Shown here one piece after another: positions 33,601 through 44,404 of a stretch of 64,000 nt of DNA (position 1 is the stretch's first letter; each line of letters starts with the position of its first letter). Made by a program: the position numbers and the translations under genes. Origin of the DNA: Amphirosellinia nigrospora (lineage: Eukaryota; Ascomycota; Sordariomycetes; Xylariales; Xylariaceae); NCBI GenBank assembly GCA_004123355.1, contig SCHM01000003.1, positions 7,707,058 through 7,771,057 on the forward strand, read 5' to 3'. Below the pieces are notes generated by a model, which saw only the letters and a list, made by a program, of their open reading frames with translations, did not search any database and was not told the origin of the DNA.

Positions 33601-34741
33601 ATGCCACCGAGGAAGACAGATCCCGCAAGACGGGGCGACGTATCCATGGCGCAATTCGTGCTCGACAGCGACGTCGACCCGGGCGAGCCCGCGTCTGCTA
33701 TGCCCCTACAGCTCAAGGCCGCGATACCATCTACGTCTACGGCTGCTACACAGATGGAGACGGACGACCCCGCCGAGTCAAGCCAGCTTGCCGACAAGGA
33801 GAGAGAGAAGGACAAGGAGAGGGAAAAGAAAGACAAAGATAAAGATAGCTCTAAGGAAGCAGTTACTATTGAGGTGTGTGGGTAGAGATTGGCTGCTTTG
33901 GCCCGAGACTCTAGACTAACACATGGTGACACGCAGGATCTCACTCTACCAAAGTCGATAATAACGCGTTTGGCGAAGGGTGTCCTCCCCTCCAACACCC
34001 AGATCCAGGCCAATGCCATACTCGCCATGAGCAAGAGTGCCACTATCTTCATCAACCACATCGCCAATGCGTATGTCAACAATCAAGAGCACCGGGGGAT
34101 GGCGAGACACTAACACGAGATCATGGATAGAGCGAACGAGCATACACTAAGCAATAACAAGAAGACGATAATGCCTGGAGATGTATTCGCGGCCTTGGAC
34201 GACATCGAGTTTCCCTTCTTCCGCGAGCGGTTAGAGGCTGAATTCAAAAGTCAGTCTCGCCCCAATGATAGCGCAAGCCGCCTGGGGCAAACCCATACTG
34301 ACTGGCTCTACTCCTTCAGAGTTCAACGATACGCAGACATCGAAACGTAACACCTATCGTCGCAAAGTCGCTGCACAAAAGAAAGCCGACAAGGGCGGTA
34401 CCGACCCCAACACCTCCATATTATCGAACGCCAGCGTCGCGACCGAACCCGACTCCGCACCGCGCTCCAAGAAACAAAAACCGAACGCCGCGCACGAGGA
34501 GTCCGCCATGGACATCGACGGCGACGAGACCCACGAACTGCACGACGCCAGCGATGCCGATCTGGAACCGGAGCAGGAGCACGAGGAAGACGAGGAAGAC
34601 GACGACGACGAAGAAGATGCCGTGGAGGAAGACGAAGAGGACGATGAGGAGAACGAAGACGAGGAACACGATCGACTCGAGGAACGGCAGAGCCGGGATG
34701 AGGATGACGACGCATTGGATAATGACGGAGATAGCGACTAG
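33601..34741 (+). CDS. DPB4: DNA polymerase epsilon subunit D (Dpb4/POLE3-like histone-fold protein)
   Basis: Histone-fold subunit of DNA polymerase epsilon, also shared with ISW2/CHRAC-type remodellers in other eukaryotes; nuclear. Exons 33601-33873, 33937-34070, 34131-34249 and 34320-34741 give 315 residues with no frame break. Introns are 63, 60 and 70 nt. The histone fold runs from about residue 92: LTLPKSIITRLAKGVLP, AILAMSKSATIFINHIANAA, then IMPGDVFAALDDIEFPFF. The C-terminus is a long Glu/Asp-rich tail ending NDGDSD, as in other fungal Dpb4 proteins. A basic stretch NTYRRKVAAQKK follows the fold. The frame remains open beyond the TAG stop for 67 further codons (see next feature). Confidence 0.95.
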
Positions 34742-34945
34742 GATCTGCAAACCGCCAATGACCGTCGGGGGCCGCCGCTTAAGATTTGGACGCACGGGTC
34801 GGGGACATCCGAGCAGGGAGACGAAGAGGATGAGCAGCTTGAGGAACAGCAGGACCGCAACGACGATGTCGAAGACGACGAGGGTCTGCGAACAGCTAAT
34901 CACGGTCGCCCACCAGTTAAGATTTGGGCTCATAAGCGGACCTGA
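34742..34945 (+). other. In-frame open extension after the DPB4 stop codon
   Basis: After TAG at 34739-34741 the same frame stays open for 67 codons to TGA. It contains two related segments, LQTANDRRGPPLKIWTH and LRTANHGRPPVKIWAH, separated by an acidic QLEEQQDRNDD-type stretch like the DPB4 tail. This looks like a tandem duplication of about 120-150 bp. The extension may be former coding sequence cut off by a nonsense change, a readthrough tail, or sequence restored by splicing. Confidence 0.6.
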
Positions 34946-36015
34946 AGCATGGTCGAACGAGTGCTGGCCTCGGGGCCCGCATTCTTCGCGGAGGGAGACA
35001 TAATATGCGGAGAGCAATCTACTCGACCGGTATAGCCCGGGCGAAGAGCCACCACCAAGTGAGATGAAAACTCACAAAGTAGACATACGCCAGATCACGC
35101 CGCAACTAGGTCTAACGGCCGTCCAGAGCGGGAGGACTTGGACATAAGGGTGGGCTTTGCTGCGGCTAGGTTAGCTTTGAATCTGGTGGATAGATGTACG
35201 ATTTGAACAGGATTAAAAGATAGCAAGAATGAGCTCCAAAGCCCAATCCAACAATTCAGTAGGGTTGTCAGCGATTGAATTCGCGCCTGGCGGTAACGAT
35301 GCAGGCTCAGGTGCGGCTTTGGATATGTATATCGTAAGCTTTGATATGTTTAGCCTTTGTGAGCTGATTTATTAGGCACTGTCTCATTCCCCATACACCA
35401 AACGCTGCTCGTCGTAGAAGGTCATCTCAATAAGCTTAGGTAGTCTATTTTACATTCCCAGCCATCCTTCTATTATGCTTCTATACGAAAGTACTGCGAG
35501 CTTTTCGTTGATAATCGGCACCGTCCTAATGTTAGGGGACTAGACCAGAGCTTCGCACGAATAACGCAGGTTTCTAACCGGTCAACATGCACTCTAATCA
35601 ATCAATTCAATTGAATAGAAGTCAGATCCTTTCTTATTTACCACCGCCTTTCCCCGCCTGCCTACCGACTTGCCTTCCTGATACTTGGATAATGCCTTGT
35701 TCTGACTGATGTAATACATATATACACGTGTGTGGAATACGGAGAAAACCGGAAGAAAATGTTCGACCCCCGGACTTTTTGTGTCAAACTCGTCCCCCAA
35801 CCTGCGCCAAACGCCTATACGCTGATACCGACGGTAAGGAAATTGAGATTGAAGCGGAAATAAGTAGCGTTGTGTGTATGTGTGTACGTGGATGATGCGA
35901 GTCATGAAAGTATGTGTGTATATGCGTGTGTGGGTGTGTGTAGTGGGGATGGTGACCCGAGCGTTTCACCGAATGAGAAGTGGTGAACAAAAACTCTTGG
36001 CATCGCTCACCCGGG
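34946..36015. other. Intergenic region between DPB4 and the bHLH gene
   Basis: No gene recognised. A TG-rich stretch (GTGTGTATGTGTGTACGTG, about 35872) lies near the 3' side of the bHLH gene. Confidence 0.5.
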
Positions 36016-37284
36016 TCAGGAACTCAACAAATCCCTAACGCTCATCCCCCGCGCCGAACCCGCGCCGACGCTCGCGCTCCCCCGACCCCCGCCGAGCATC
36101 AGCAGCGCGGCCGAGACCTCGTGGTCGATGGCCAGCTGGGGCCGTAACCCCGGGCTCGTCACCCGCGAGTCGGATTGCTGCTGCTGCTGCTGCTGCTGCG
36201 GCTGCGTGTACGTGTACCCGCTTGGCGGCGACGTCCCCGCGTGTGGTGCCGGTGCGTACGCGTACTCCGATGCGGATGAGGAAGAGTACTGGTGCTGCGC
36301 CGGTGACGTGGATGAGTGCGGCGCCGGCGTCGGCGTGAATGTCGGCGAGCGCGTTTCGGAATCTGTCATCTCGACGTCTTCGTCGCCGGCTTCCGAGTTA
36401 GGCTTGCTGTTCCATTCCGCCGAACGCGCGCGAGTCTCGCTGCGCGGCCGCGGGGCGGAAGTCGCTTGTTGCTGGGGTTGGGGAGTCTGAGTGTGGGGAG
36501 TCGCCGTTTTGGGCCTTGAGCTTTGTGATGCAGTCTTCGAGGTAGCGGACGTATTCTATCGAGGCCTGGTGGGATCTTGGATTAGTGTGTATATTCGATG
36601 GTGGTGGGGATTTGGGTGAAGGGGGGATGTGATGAATGGAGTGAGAGATGGAAAAGCGAACGATTAATGACTAACCTGTAAGATAGCGAGCTTGTGCATC
36701 TCCCCCGTACACGCCGGTATAAGACCCTTGAGCACGGCGAATTCCTCGTTCATCTTCGATCTCCGACGCCTCTCGATGAGACTGTGCGCCGTCTTCCTCG
36801 CGATCTTCCGGCCCGCGGCACTCGTCGCAGAAGGTTGTTTCTTGCTTGTAGTACTCGTCTTAGCCGCTGAAGCGGTACTCTTGGCACTATTACCACCCGC
36901 GATCGTGGCGATTGCCCCCTTAGAGGGAGAGGGTGCTACCGCCGCCTCTTCCTCCTGTGGCCGCGGCTTCATCTGGATGATCTTGCGGGACCGCGTCGGT
37001 GGCGGCGGGAGCGCAAACATTTCCTTTTGCTGATTGGTGGCGCTGGAACGCCGTCTAGCCTTCACCGTTTCGCTGGGCTGCAGATAAGGTAGTTTTGATG
37101 TCGTTGGTGACACTGGGGACATCTTGTTGTTCACACTCGAAGGTTTAGAAACCTCGTGGGAGGGAGTTATTGCTGAAGGGGGTAGCTCGAAGGTGAGCTG
37201 TAGTGATGACAGCTTATTCGAGTGATCCTGACTCTTCATCTCCGTCGATGAGGCAGGCGTGGGCGGCATCTTGGGTCGGGCCAT
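36016..37284 (-). CDS. bHLH transcription factor (one frame change in the C-terminal half)
   Basis: Exon 1 (37284-36676) encodes 203 residues; a 110-nt intron (36566-36675) precedes exon 2 (36565-36016). The basic region and helix 1 begin near residue 162 (ARKTAHSLIERRRRSKMNEE, then FAVLKGLIPAC). The intron falls inside the domain, and helix 2 continues ASIEYVRYLEDCITKLK. His/Glu/Arg of the basic region (HSLIERRRR) predict E-box binding (family knowledge). The tail is low complexity (Ser, Pro, Thr, poly-Gln of about 8, Tyr-Ala repeats) and ends RGMSVRDLLSS, a recurrent ending in this fungal bHLH group. Between about 36500 and 36370 the frame shifts, one base extra or two missing, in GC-rich sequence. 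Target pathway unknown. Confidence 0.85.
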
Positions 37285-38853
37285 TGTTTCGAACGTGAGT
37301 TCTTGGTGTTGGGATATTGGTGAGGGTGTGGGATGTCGATGGCAAACACGGATGAGTTATCCCGTTTCTGTCTTGGTTGATGTGCCGATGAAGAACCTTG
37401 GATACTCTATCTGTGACCACGAAGCTATATACGCACCCCTCGAGACAGACAGCCGAGTGTCACGCGACAGGGGCAAGCGATAAGGCGGCGATCACAAAAG
37501 CTGTGGAACCAGCGAACGCGGCCTTGAATAATAGGACCGCTTGACGCAAGGAGACGTTGGAGAGAAAAAGGCAAGGTACCAAAGTTTTGTGTTAGGCGGC
37601 GGACCAAATTGTATAAAAGTTGAGAGAGAGATGTAATTGACGGGCTCTCTCTTCCTCTCACTCGCACGTCCTGAGTCTACCTGCAGCGGGCGACGCCGAC
37701 CTTATTGAGACGACTCGGCACATGGTAGGGGCCCGAGTCCATATTGGGTGGTTTTAGAAGGGGAGAGTTCGATTCGTCTCACAATCCAGACTCAGTCGGT
37801 CGAGCACGCGACCATATCCAGCTCTGACATTGGCCGGACGCCTGAGACGGCCAATCACATGCGGCCGTTGCGGAACGTGGTCGATCTGGTGGTTTGCCTC
37901 TTGTGGGAGATTGGTGCCCTGTGATTGGTCCGTTGGGGCTTACGGTATTCCTAGCTTGGCTAGGCATGGATGAGGCTCTAAGTATCTTGATGGCCGGAGA
38001 ATCACATGTTGGTTGGGTATTTCTATAAGCAGATGCCAAAGCCGAAAAACATTGACCATGAAGCTAAATTGCATTCATAAACTTAAAGCTCTTTGCTTGA
38101 ATAGCCAGGTAGGCTACTAACAACAGTTTCTAGGTACGATTGCGACGGGTTTCATCTGTCACCTTACCTACAGCTTGGAGGCGTTTACTTCCTCTGTACT
38201 GCCACACGTCTCTTGGAAGAAAGTATCAAGTATCTTTGCGACTCACTCTCTTTCCCTAGCGCCCGTACCTTAATTTAACAAGACCTTTGCGCTACAATCC
38301 AGTATAACCTAATTGGGCAATTATTGAATGTGACATGTTTCCGTCAGGTGGGGGGTTGCTGAACAATGCCGAGCCAATCAAGCCACTATCTCCAGGAGTG
38401 TTTCCTCTGCAGCGAAGTGTCTTGGGATCCCGGATATTCCTCGTCGGTTCTACAAGATCTCCTTTCCGTTCGACCTTTAAGCGATCTTGGAGCGGCCTTT
38501 TGGTACCATCCTTGCGAGCTACGACCCCCACTTTCATGCATCACATTCTGTATCCTCCGAACGGCAGCGCATGCCAAGATGCATCAGACCCTAGGCTCAT
38601 TCTGGCTAGACTACGAATACGCAGATCTTACTTAGATGTAGCTTACGCTGAATGTGAGCAGATCTGGGGATTGGACGACATGCTCCAAAAAAAAAAAAGC
38701 TGATAGCAAATGATAGCAGAACCCCTCAATCTTGGCAGGCTTCATTTAGTCGAAGTCTCCTCGTTACGGGCGTCAAACTTGAACATAGCGTGTAACCCTA
38801 GCATTGAATCTAAGTATAACTTGCTTTGTTACTAAGTTCTTTCATCGTGCATT
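37285..38853. other. Intergenic region, no gene recognised
   Basis: Includes the bHLH promoter (minus strand). A run of ten or more A's occurs near 38688-38698. Open frames at 38335-38703 overlap on both strands and have no recognisable motif. Confidence 0.45.
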
Positions 38854-39625
38854 ATGGCAACATCGCTTACCTCATTCACGGCTCTATCCTTCGATGTTTA
38901 CGCGACGTTGATTGATTGGGAGACTGGCATATGGACGGCGCTCGGCCCACTAAACGCACGCCTACCTGATGACCACCCCATGAAAAATGACCGGAAAGGC
39001 CTCTTAGGCCTATACACACACTTCGAGGGTGTGCTGGAGCATCGATTCCCGGACATGCAATACACTACGCTCCTTGGAGAAGTGTATGAGGAAATGGCCA
39101 AGGAGCTCAGTGTACCTCTGGATCCATCTTCAAGCGCCACGGCAGAAGAAAAGTCGATATTCGGAATAGTGTTGGTGTTTGGCCTGCATTCCCGGATACG
39201 GTCGAAGCGCTCAAGAAGTTGGCAAAGAGATATAAACTGATAGTACTCTCAAACGTCGATGGGGCTGCGTTCGAAAAGACTCGGACTGGGCCGCTGCAAG
39301 GGGTCGAATTCTCTGCGATATATACGGCGCAGGAAATCGGGTCTTATAAGCCCGACTTGCGGAATTTTGAGTGGATGGTCGAGCATGCGCAGCGAGACCT
39401 AGGTGTGAGACGGGAGGGTTCTTGCATGTAGCCCAGGCTTTGAAGCATGATCATGTACCGGCGAGAAAAGCTGGTCTAAAGAGTTGCTGGATTGAAAGAG
39501 CGGGTGACGATGCGGTGATAGGGGGCAAATTGGAAGATCTCAAGGATGATGTCGAGTTGGCGTATAGGTTCAAGACGTTGGGTGATCTTGCGGTGGCGGT
39601 AGAAAATGAGTTTGGGAAGCAGTGA
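38854..39625 (+). CDS. HAD-superfamily hydrolase, haloacid-dehalogenase type (two frame slips)
   Basis: Begins MATSLTSFTALSFDVYATLID: motif I FDVYATLIDW holds the nucleophile Asp. Motif II is LIVLSNVDGA, with the conserved Ser. IGSYKPDLRNFEW carries the motif III Lys. HVAQALKHDHVPARKAGLKS plus CWIERAG follow the fungal 2-haloacid-dehalogenase pattern. Probably a cytosolic phosphatase or dehalogenase; the substrate cannot be told. Two slips occur at short G runs: at 39163-39164 (FG-NSVGVWPAFPD restored by one base) and at 39416-39418 (RREG-FLHVAQ). With both repaired the protein would be about 257 residues, normal for the family. Confidence 0.82.
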
Positions 39626-39755
39626 CCTGGCTATACAGACGACCCGAGTTGCCCTTACGTAAGCGTTGCAATAGAAACTAATATATCAACCAACATACAC
39701 ATAGGATAATGAGAGAGCTAAGTTGTAGGCCAACGTTTGTCGTCTATTAACTACA

Positions 39756-41169
39756 TTAATGCTTCGCCCACTGCACGCCGCATTTCAGACAGGATTCTGG
39801 CAATGCCTGTTTGACCTTATCAAAGTTTCCAGGCTCAAGGATGCTGATTTTCTTGTACCTTGGGCATAAAAGCTCCAAGGCCTTTTCGCGTATGTTTGGT
39901 TTATTTGAACGAATCCCCATAATGATAGCTTCAAGAAAAGGATAGCAGCTAGCTCCACAAAATTTGACGCCCTTTGAATTCAGATCCCACATCTGTGCTG
40001 CTGGCTCCAAGCATTCGATGGTACTGAATTCGATACCCGGGGTAAGACCACCCCGGAGGGTGTAAGTACTATGAATACAGCCTGGCGGAAGGTAGATTGC
40101 TTCATCTTCTGTCTGAACACAGAATTCCCCGCCTTCGAGTTGACCTTGGAGCTCGATAAAGGCAGCGTTGGATAAGTGTGCCGTAGAAAAGTGTTTAAGG
40201 TTGTTGGGAGTTAATGGGTAAAGTGCCCAAAGTTTAATGCATCCTCCATTAAGCAATCTGATACCATGCTTCCCGTGGTCTAGATACAAAGACGCGTTAA
40301 TAATCACCCAAGAGTTGTAGTCAAGGCTTGCTTACCAACGTGAAGCCCATCAGCCGAAAACTTGGGAGTGATGTTTGTTGTTGTAGTAATGTCTTCATCT
40401 TGATATATAGGGACCTGTCCTTGTAGTCGCGCCGGGATCTTAACGTTAATTGATTCGGCGACCATATTGACAGCGTACATCGTTGACGATGCATTAGGTC
40501 TTCTTAGTTGTTGCAGGACAACATGGATAGGTGGGGGTAGAGGGGTTCGGAAGGACTGCCTCGGCAATAGACCTTGGTGTCATGTTTTGAGAATGAATGC
40601 AGCAAGTCCGTAAAGCAATCCTGTAATGGCGGCGTTATCCAACATTCGGCTGCAGAAAAAATCATAGGAGCTCGCAACCCCAGACTGGCCCAAATCTGTG
40701 TCGCTTTTGTCTGCCTTTCTGGACTTAGATCTGAAAGTCCGCCGACCCTCCCAATCTCTGTTGCATACGTGGATGACAAATGCATCAAGGGGGCGTCTGG
40801 GGTATCGAAGAATTCGCGCATGAGTACCTCTGCATCGCCATATGAGGAATTTGCCGTTCTTAGTGCTTCTGAGGATAGTCGGGGATCGGATGGCTCGCCG
40901 GTCTTTGTAACTTGTCAATATAGCACTACGAGGATTCACGGAGGCCTATACTTAATACCGACACTTACTAGAAGTTGCTGCTGCTTAGTAATTTCCCTGG
41001 TTTTATGACTTTCAGAATTAACATGCTTCTGCCATCCACTTTTACGGATGGACAAGTCGCAAATCTCGCAGGTTTTTTTATGAGTCCCACGATGCTCTTG
41101 TTGGTGACGTGCGAAGTTCTTCTTGGGTATTGTTTGTTGGCAAGTTCCACAGATCCTGCTAGCCGACAT
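39756..41169 (-). CDS. C2H2 zinc-finger plus JmjC-like protein (one frame slip)
   Basis: Exon 1 (41169-40969) encodes two zinc-finger-like units, CGTCQQTIPKKNFARHQQEH and CEICDLSIRKSGWQKHVN with a further His. Exon 2 (40902-40336) includes SPERQTKATQIWASLGLRAP and SAAECWITPPLQDCFTDLLH. Exon 3 (40279-39756) completes LHVDHGKHGIRLLNGGCIKL. HVD fits the Fe(II)-binding HxD of JmjC folds, and LPPGCIHSTYTLRGG could supply the distal His. Introns are 66 and 56 nt. A slip at 40576-40577 (one G short on the plus strand) separates HDT from QGLLPRQSF. Predicted nuclear 2-oxoglutarate oxygenase or a catalytically silent JmjC; the target is unknown. Confidence 0.7.
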
Positions 41170-41978
41170 TGCAGATATTGACTTGAAGGGATGAGGAGGG
41201 ATGTGGAGAGATGAGAAGAGACGAGAAGAGATGAGGGAAGATGAGGGGAGATAAGAGAAAATGGGTTTGACAGAGTATATTGATATGTAGAAGAGATGGA
41301 GGTCTACTACAGGGGAGTCGTACAGGAGTTTTCATATGTAGTCCGTTCCTTCCTCATACAGTGGTAGTACCTGCCTACTACAAGAAGGGATGAGGAAGGG
41401 ACAGCGCCCTGCGATCACACAGCTACCCCACCCTCCCTTGGGAAGCTACGCGCTAACCTTCGCGCGCAGCCACAGCACCAGGTGTTCTAGTAGAACAAAG
41501 GGGTTACTCCTACATATAGGAGTGTTGAAGATGAGTGTTTAGTTAGAATAAGTAGTTAGGTAGTTCTTGTTCAATGGCAACATCTTTTTGGAAGACCTTC
41601 TAGTTATGAGCCTTATTCTTGCTGCAATTTGGCTAAGTAGGTATTTACTTATATAAGTACTGCATTTAAGAGTACTTCTATTTAGATGGCAACCTGAAAC
41701 CTTCATTGAAGTCACACGTCGGCTAGAAGGACCCAAGTGACTTCATATTTGCCCTTGAGGCGTAGGCAATCAAGGTTGCGAGGAAGCGGGCAGTACGAAA
41801 TCCAAGGAATTCATAAGGCAGGTCTTTCATTTCGTGATGAAGTGAGCTCAGTCCGGGTGCGAGGTAGAATTGCATGCATTTATATGTCTCCCATCTACTC
41901 TATCGTAACATTAACCAATGTATGCTGCGTATTTTAGAAACTCGCCATCCGCTGTCAGCATTTCCGTATCGTCTGCAC
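41170..41978. other. Intergenic region, no gene recognised
   Basis: A GA-rich stretch with repeated GAGATGAGAAGAG-like phrases lies at 41185-41265. A GC-rich patch with GCGCGCAGCC lies near 41460. No coding potential recognised. Confidence 0.45.
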
Positions 41979-43287
41979 TTAAGCAAATAGCGACGCCAAT
42001 ATCCCATTAGGAGATTTGGGCATAAAATAAACCAGTCCCGGTAAGCTATCGAAACGCGGCCGTCTCACAGCCTTGGGTTTCCCTAGACCTAAGCCGAAGT
42101 CTAGCTGATATGAATTCTGGTTGGCCCACGAGCTCAACATGACATCTCTCGACAAATCGCACCCGGCGAGGAAGCTGATATTTCTTTTATCTGGTGTGCG
42201 GCTGATAAGTGTTGCGAGAGAGCGCCCATGGTAAGCTAAGTCTGATGTTTTTGGGTCCACGGCTTCTCGGAAGTTCGCGGCAATGATGCCCAACGCACTG
42301 TGAGCAGCCCTCTCTATACTAAGGCTATGGTATGTCATGTTCTGGATGAATCCAGGATGAGTTTCTGATATTTAGATATCGCCGAAGATCAACGGCTCGG
42401 GTGAATAGCGCCTCCGTTGTGGAATCATAGTGTCGAAGTCTTACCCTGGCTATGGACTGCCAGATAAAGGCGGTAAGTGCGTCGTCGGTGGTGATGTAGC
42501 TTGAACCTGGTGGGAGCGTCTGAGTAGTGGCTGATTTGAGTTCTTGCAGTGCCGAGGAAGAAAATTGAAATAAGACCAGTCTCCAATTTCCATTGACATC
42601 GGGCCTTGGACTTTGCCAGGACCAGGTTGAGAAGCGTCCTGTTTAATAATATTGTACTCAAGCTCAGAACCTGCAGTCCAAGGATCGTCCAATATTCGAA
42701 CGAAATTTTCTGGGCGAGATTTCCAATCCTCAGCTCTTCTGGAGTGAAAATTTCATTCCTGCAAGCTTTCGAGAACAAAGAAATTACCTGGGCTTGACCC
42801 GTCCCATCCATAGCCTGGTGGTGGCCGAGAAACGTGATAATCAACCCCCATTGATGATTGTAGCTTGAAGCTGGAAGACTTCTGCCGGTTCGGAGTCGCC
42901 GGGGTCAGCGATGGTTTTTCGAGGGGCTACAATACGTTCGTCCAAGGCCTTCATCGGAAAGTTAGACTGCCGCAAGACGTCCCAAGATGGGAACGATGGA
43001 TCATCTCGAAAATCCTTTACCGATACTCGTGGTTTGGCATCAAGAGACTTGATTTTGAAGGACCCTGTGCTGCTCTCTGTTGCGCCTTCGCACACAACCT
43101 GGCCGGCCATCCACGGGAAATGCTCAGCGAGACGCTCAGCACCCTGACTTAAAGTGCCGCCGATATCTTCTATGGAGGACCCATTTGGAATTTCGAAGCA
43201 GAAACTTATCTGGGTAAAAACCGGTACTAATCTTTGCCCAAAAAGATCGAGCGTAATGTTGAGCTCGGGTTTGGGGAGTGCGTCCAT
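41979..43287 (-). CDS. BAHD / trichothecene 3-O-acetyltransferase-like acyltransferase (frame-broken)
   Basis: Predicted CoA-dependent acyltransferase for secondary-metabolite hydroxyl groups. Reads MDALPKPELNITLDLFGQRL at 43287, then ERLAEHFPWMAGQV. The catalytic HxxxDG lies in FLGHHQAMDGTGQAQVISLF (about 42820). ITTDDALTAFIWQSIAR and the RAVDLRRYL segment follow. The C-terminal DFGxG-like element is QLDFGLGLGKPKAVRRPRF (about 42090). All pieces are in order and no intron is needed. Slips occur at the C run 42845-42849 (plus strand), near 42710, at the A run 42561-42564, and near 42350. Total about 435 residues if repaired, normal for the family. Neighbouring esterase and CmcJ-like genes suggest a metabolic neighbourhood. 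Confidence 0.82.
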
Positions 43288-44404
43288 AGTGCTTCACAAC
43301 GGGTCTGTACTATGCACGGAAGTTGATCGTATTCCTAGTAGGCAGGAAGAACTGAATTATAAAGCCATCGTGTCGCCCAACCATATTTATTAGGAAGTTC
43401 AGCCTTACACATATATCAACAACACATTATGATTCATAGTGATACCATCTACATAGCTGAACACCAAGACAAAAAGAAGTGGGGAGGGGCTGCGAGTCCA
43501 AGTCTACGCCCCCACCCCAGCCAATCCGCCCTTTTCGTCACGATCTTACCTGCACGGATTGAGCGCCAAGTTCGTATTTCTTTCCCTTCGTTTCAAACCA
43601 CGGCGCATGAATTGTAGCTCAGTGCATTTATACAGCCGTAAAATTTGTTGAGCACATGACGTAATTAGATAGTGAAGGCTATTATAACTAAGTGTACCGA
43701 GGTAATTAGCTTAATATGCATTTAGTAGGGGTACAAACCTGGGGCTTGTTTACACCAAGTAATGAAGAAGTATACCTAACGCCTGTCGAATGTCACACGG
43801 ACAAGCCACGTAGCTAGGGTCACGAGCCACGCTCCCCGAAAGGGGGCTGAGACATCTCGAGAGGTATTGGTTATAGTCTGCTTTGTTAATTACTCGATCT
43901 ATCCGACGATAGTAGTATGTGCTTCGTCACATGACATAGAATGCAGAAGACAGTTCAACTAAAGTGCTAATCCATTCAACGCCTGTAACACTTTATGATC
44001 TGTGCTGATCTTGGCGACGCCTAGTTCACACTCGGGGTCACATGATCGCTTGTGGCTTGTCGCTTTTGCTCCGGCCCGGGTTAGTCAGCATATTATCATG
44101 TTAGGACTAACGGTAACGTATCTCCAGCATTCCCATATGTTACAAGGAACTCGGACGCGTTCCTTGTAACCCGGACCGCATTGTAGCTATGTCAAGATGC
44201 AGTCGTCGTGTGGGCTTATCACGGCCCCGCATTGGCAGGCGGAGCTGAGGGCCCGGACCCTTGTTACCTACAGTAATATGTAAACAGCAGTAACAACAGT
44301 ACAATACGACAGTTCTAGTATATTCTAAATATAAAAATATTCGACGCCAGCTTCAACTAGCTTACTGGATAGAGAGACATACAAAGACATATCCGTTCTC
44401 CAAT
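43288..44404. other. Intergenic region, no gene recognised
   Basis: Divergent region between the acyltransferase (minus) and carboxylesterase (plus). Contains an imperfect inverted repeat around ACAAGGAACTCGGACGCGTTCCTTGTAA (44140-44170) and no coding potential. Confidence 0.45.

Noticed and set aside
34323-35017. Long minus-strand and alternate-frame open frames over the DPB4 tail
   Set aside because: Artefacts of Asp/Glu codon-rich sequence; the spliced plus-strand DPB4 model explains the region.
37755-37790. Possible tRNA T-arm (GAGTTCGATTCG)
   Set aside because: Flanking stems fail to pair and no D-arm or anticodon arm is evident.
41280-41560. Solo LTR near the JmjC gene
   Set aside because: No clear TG...CA ends or target duplication were found.
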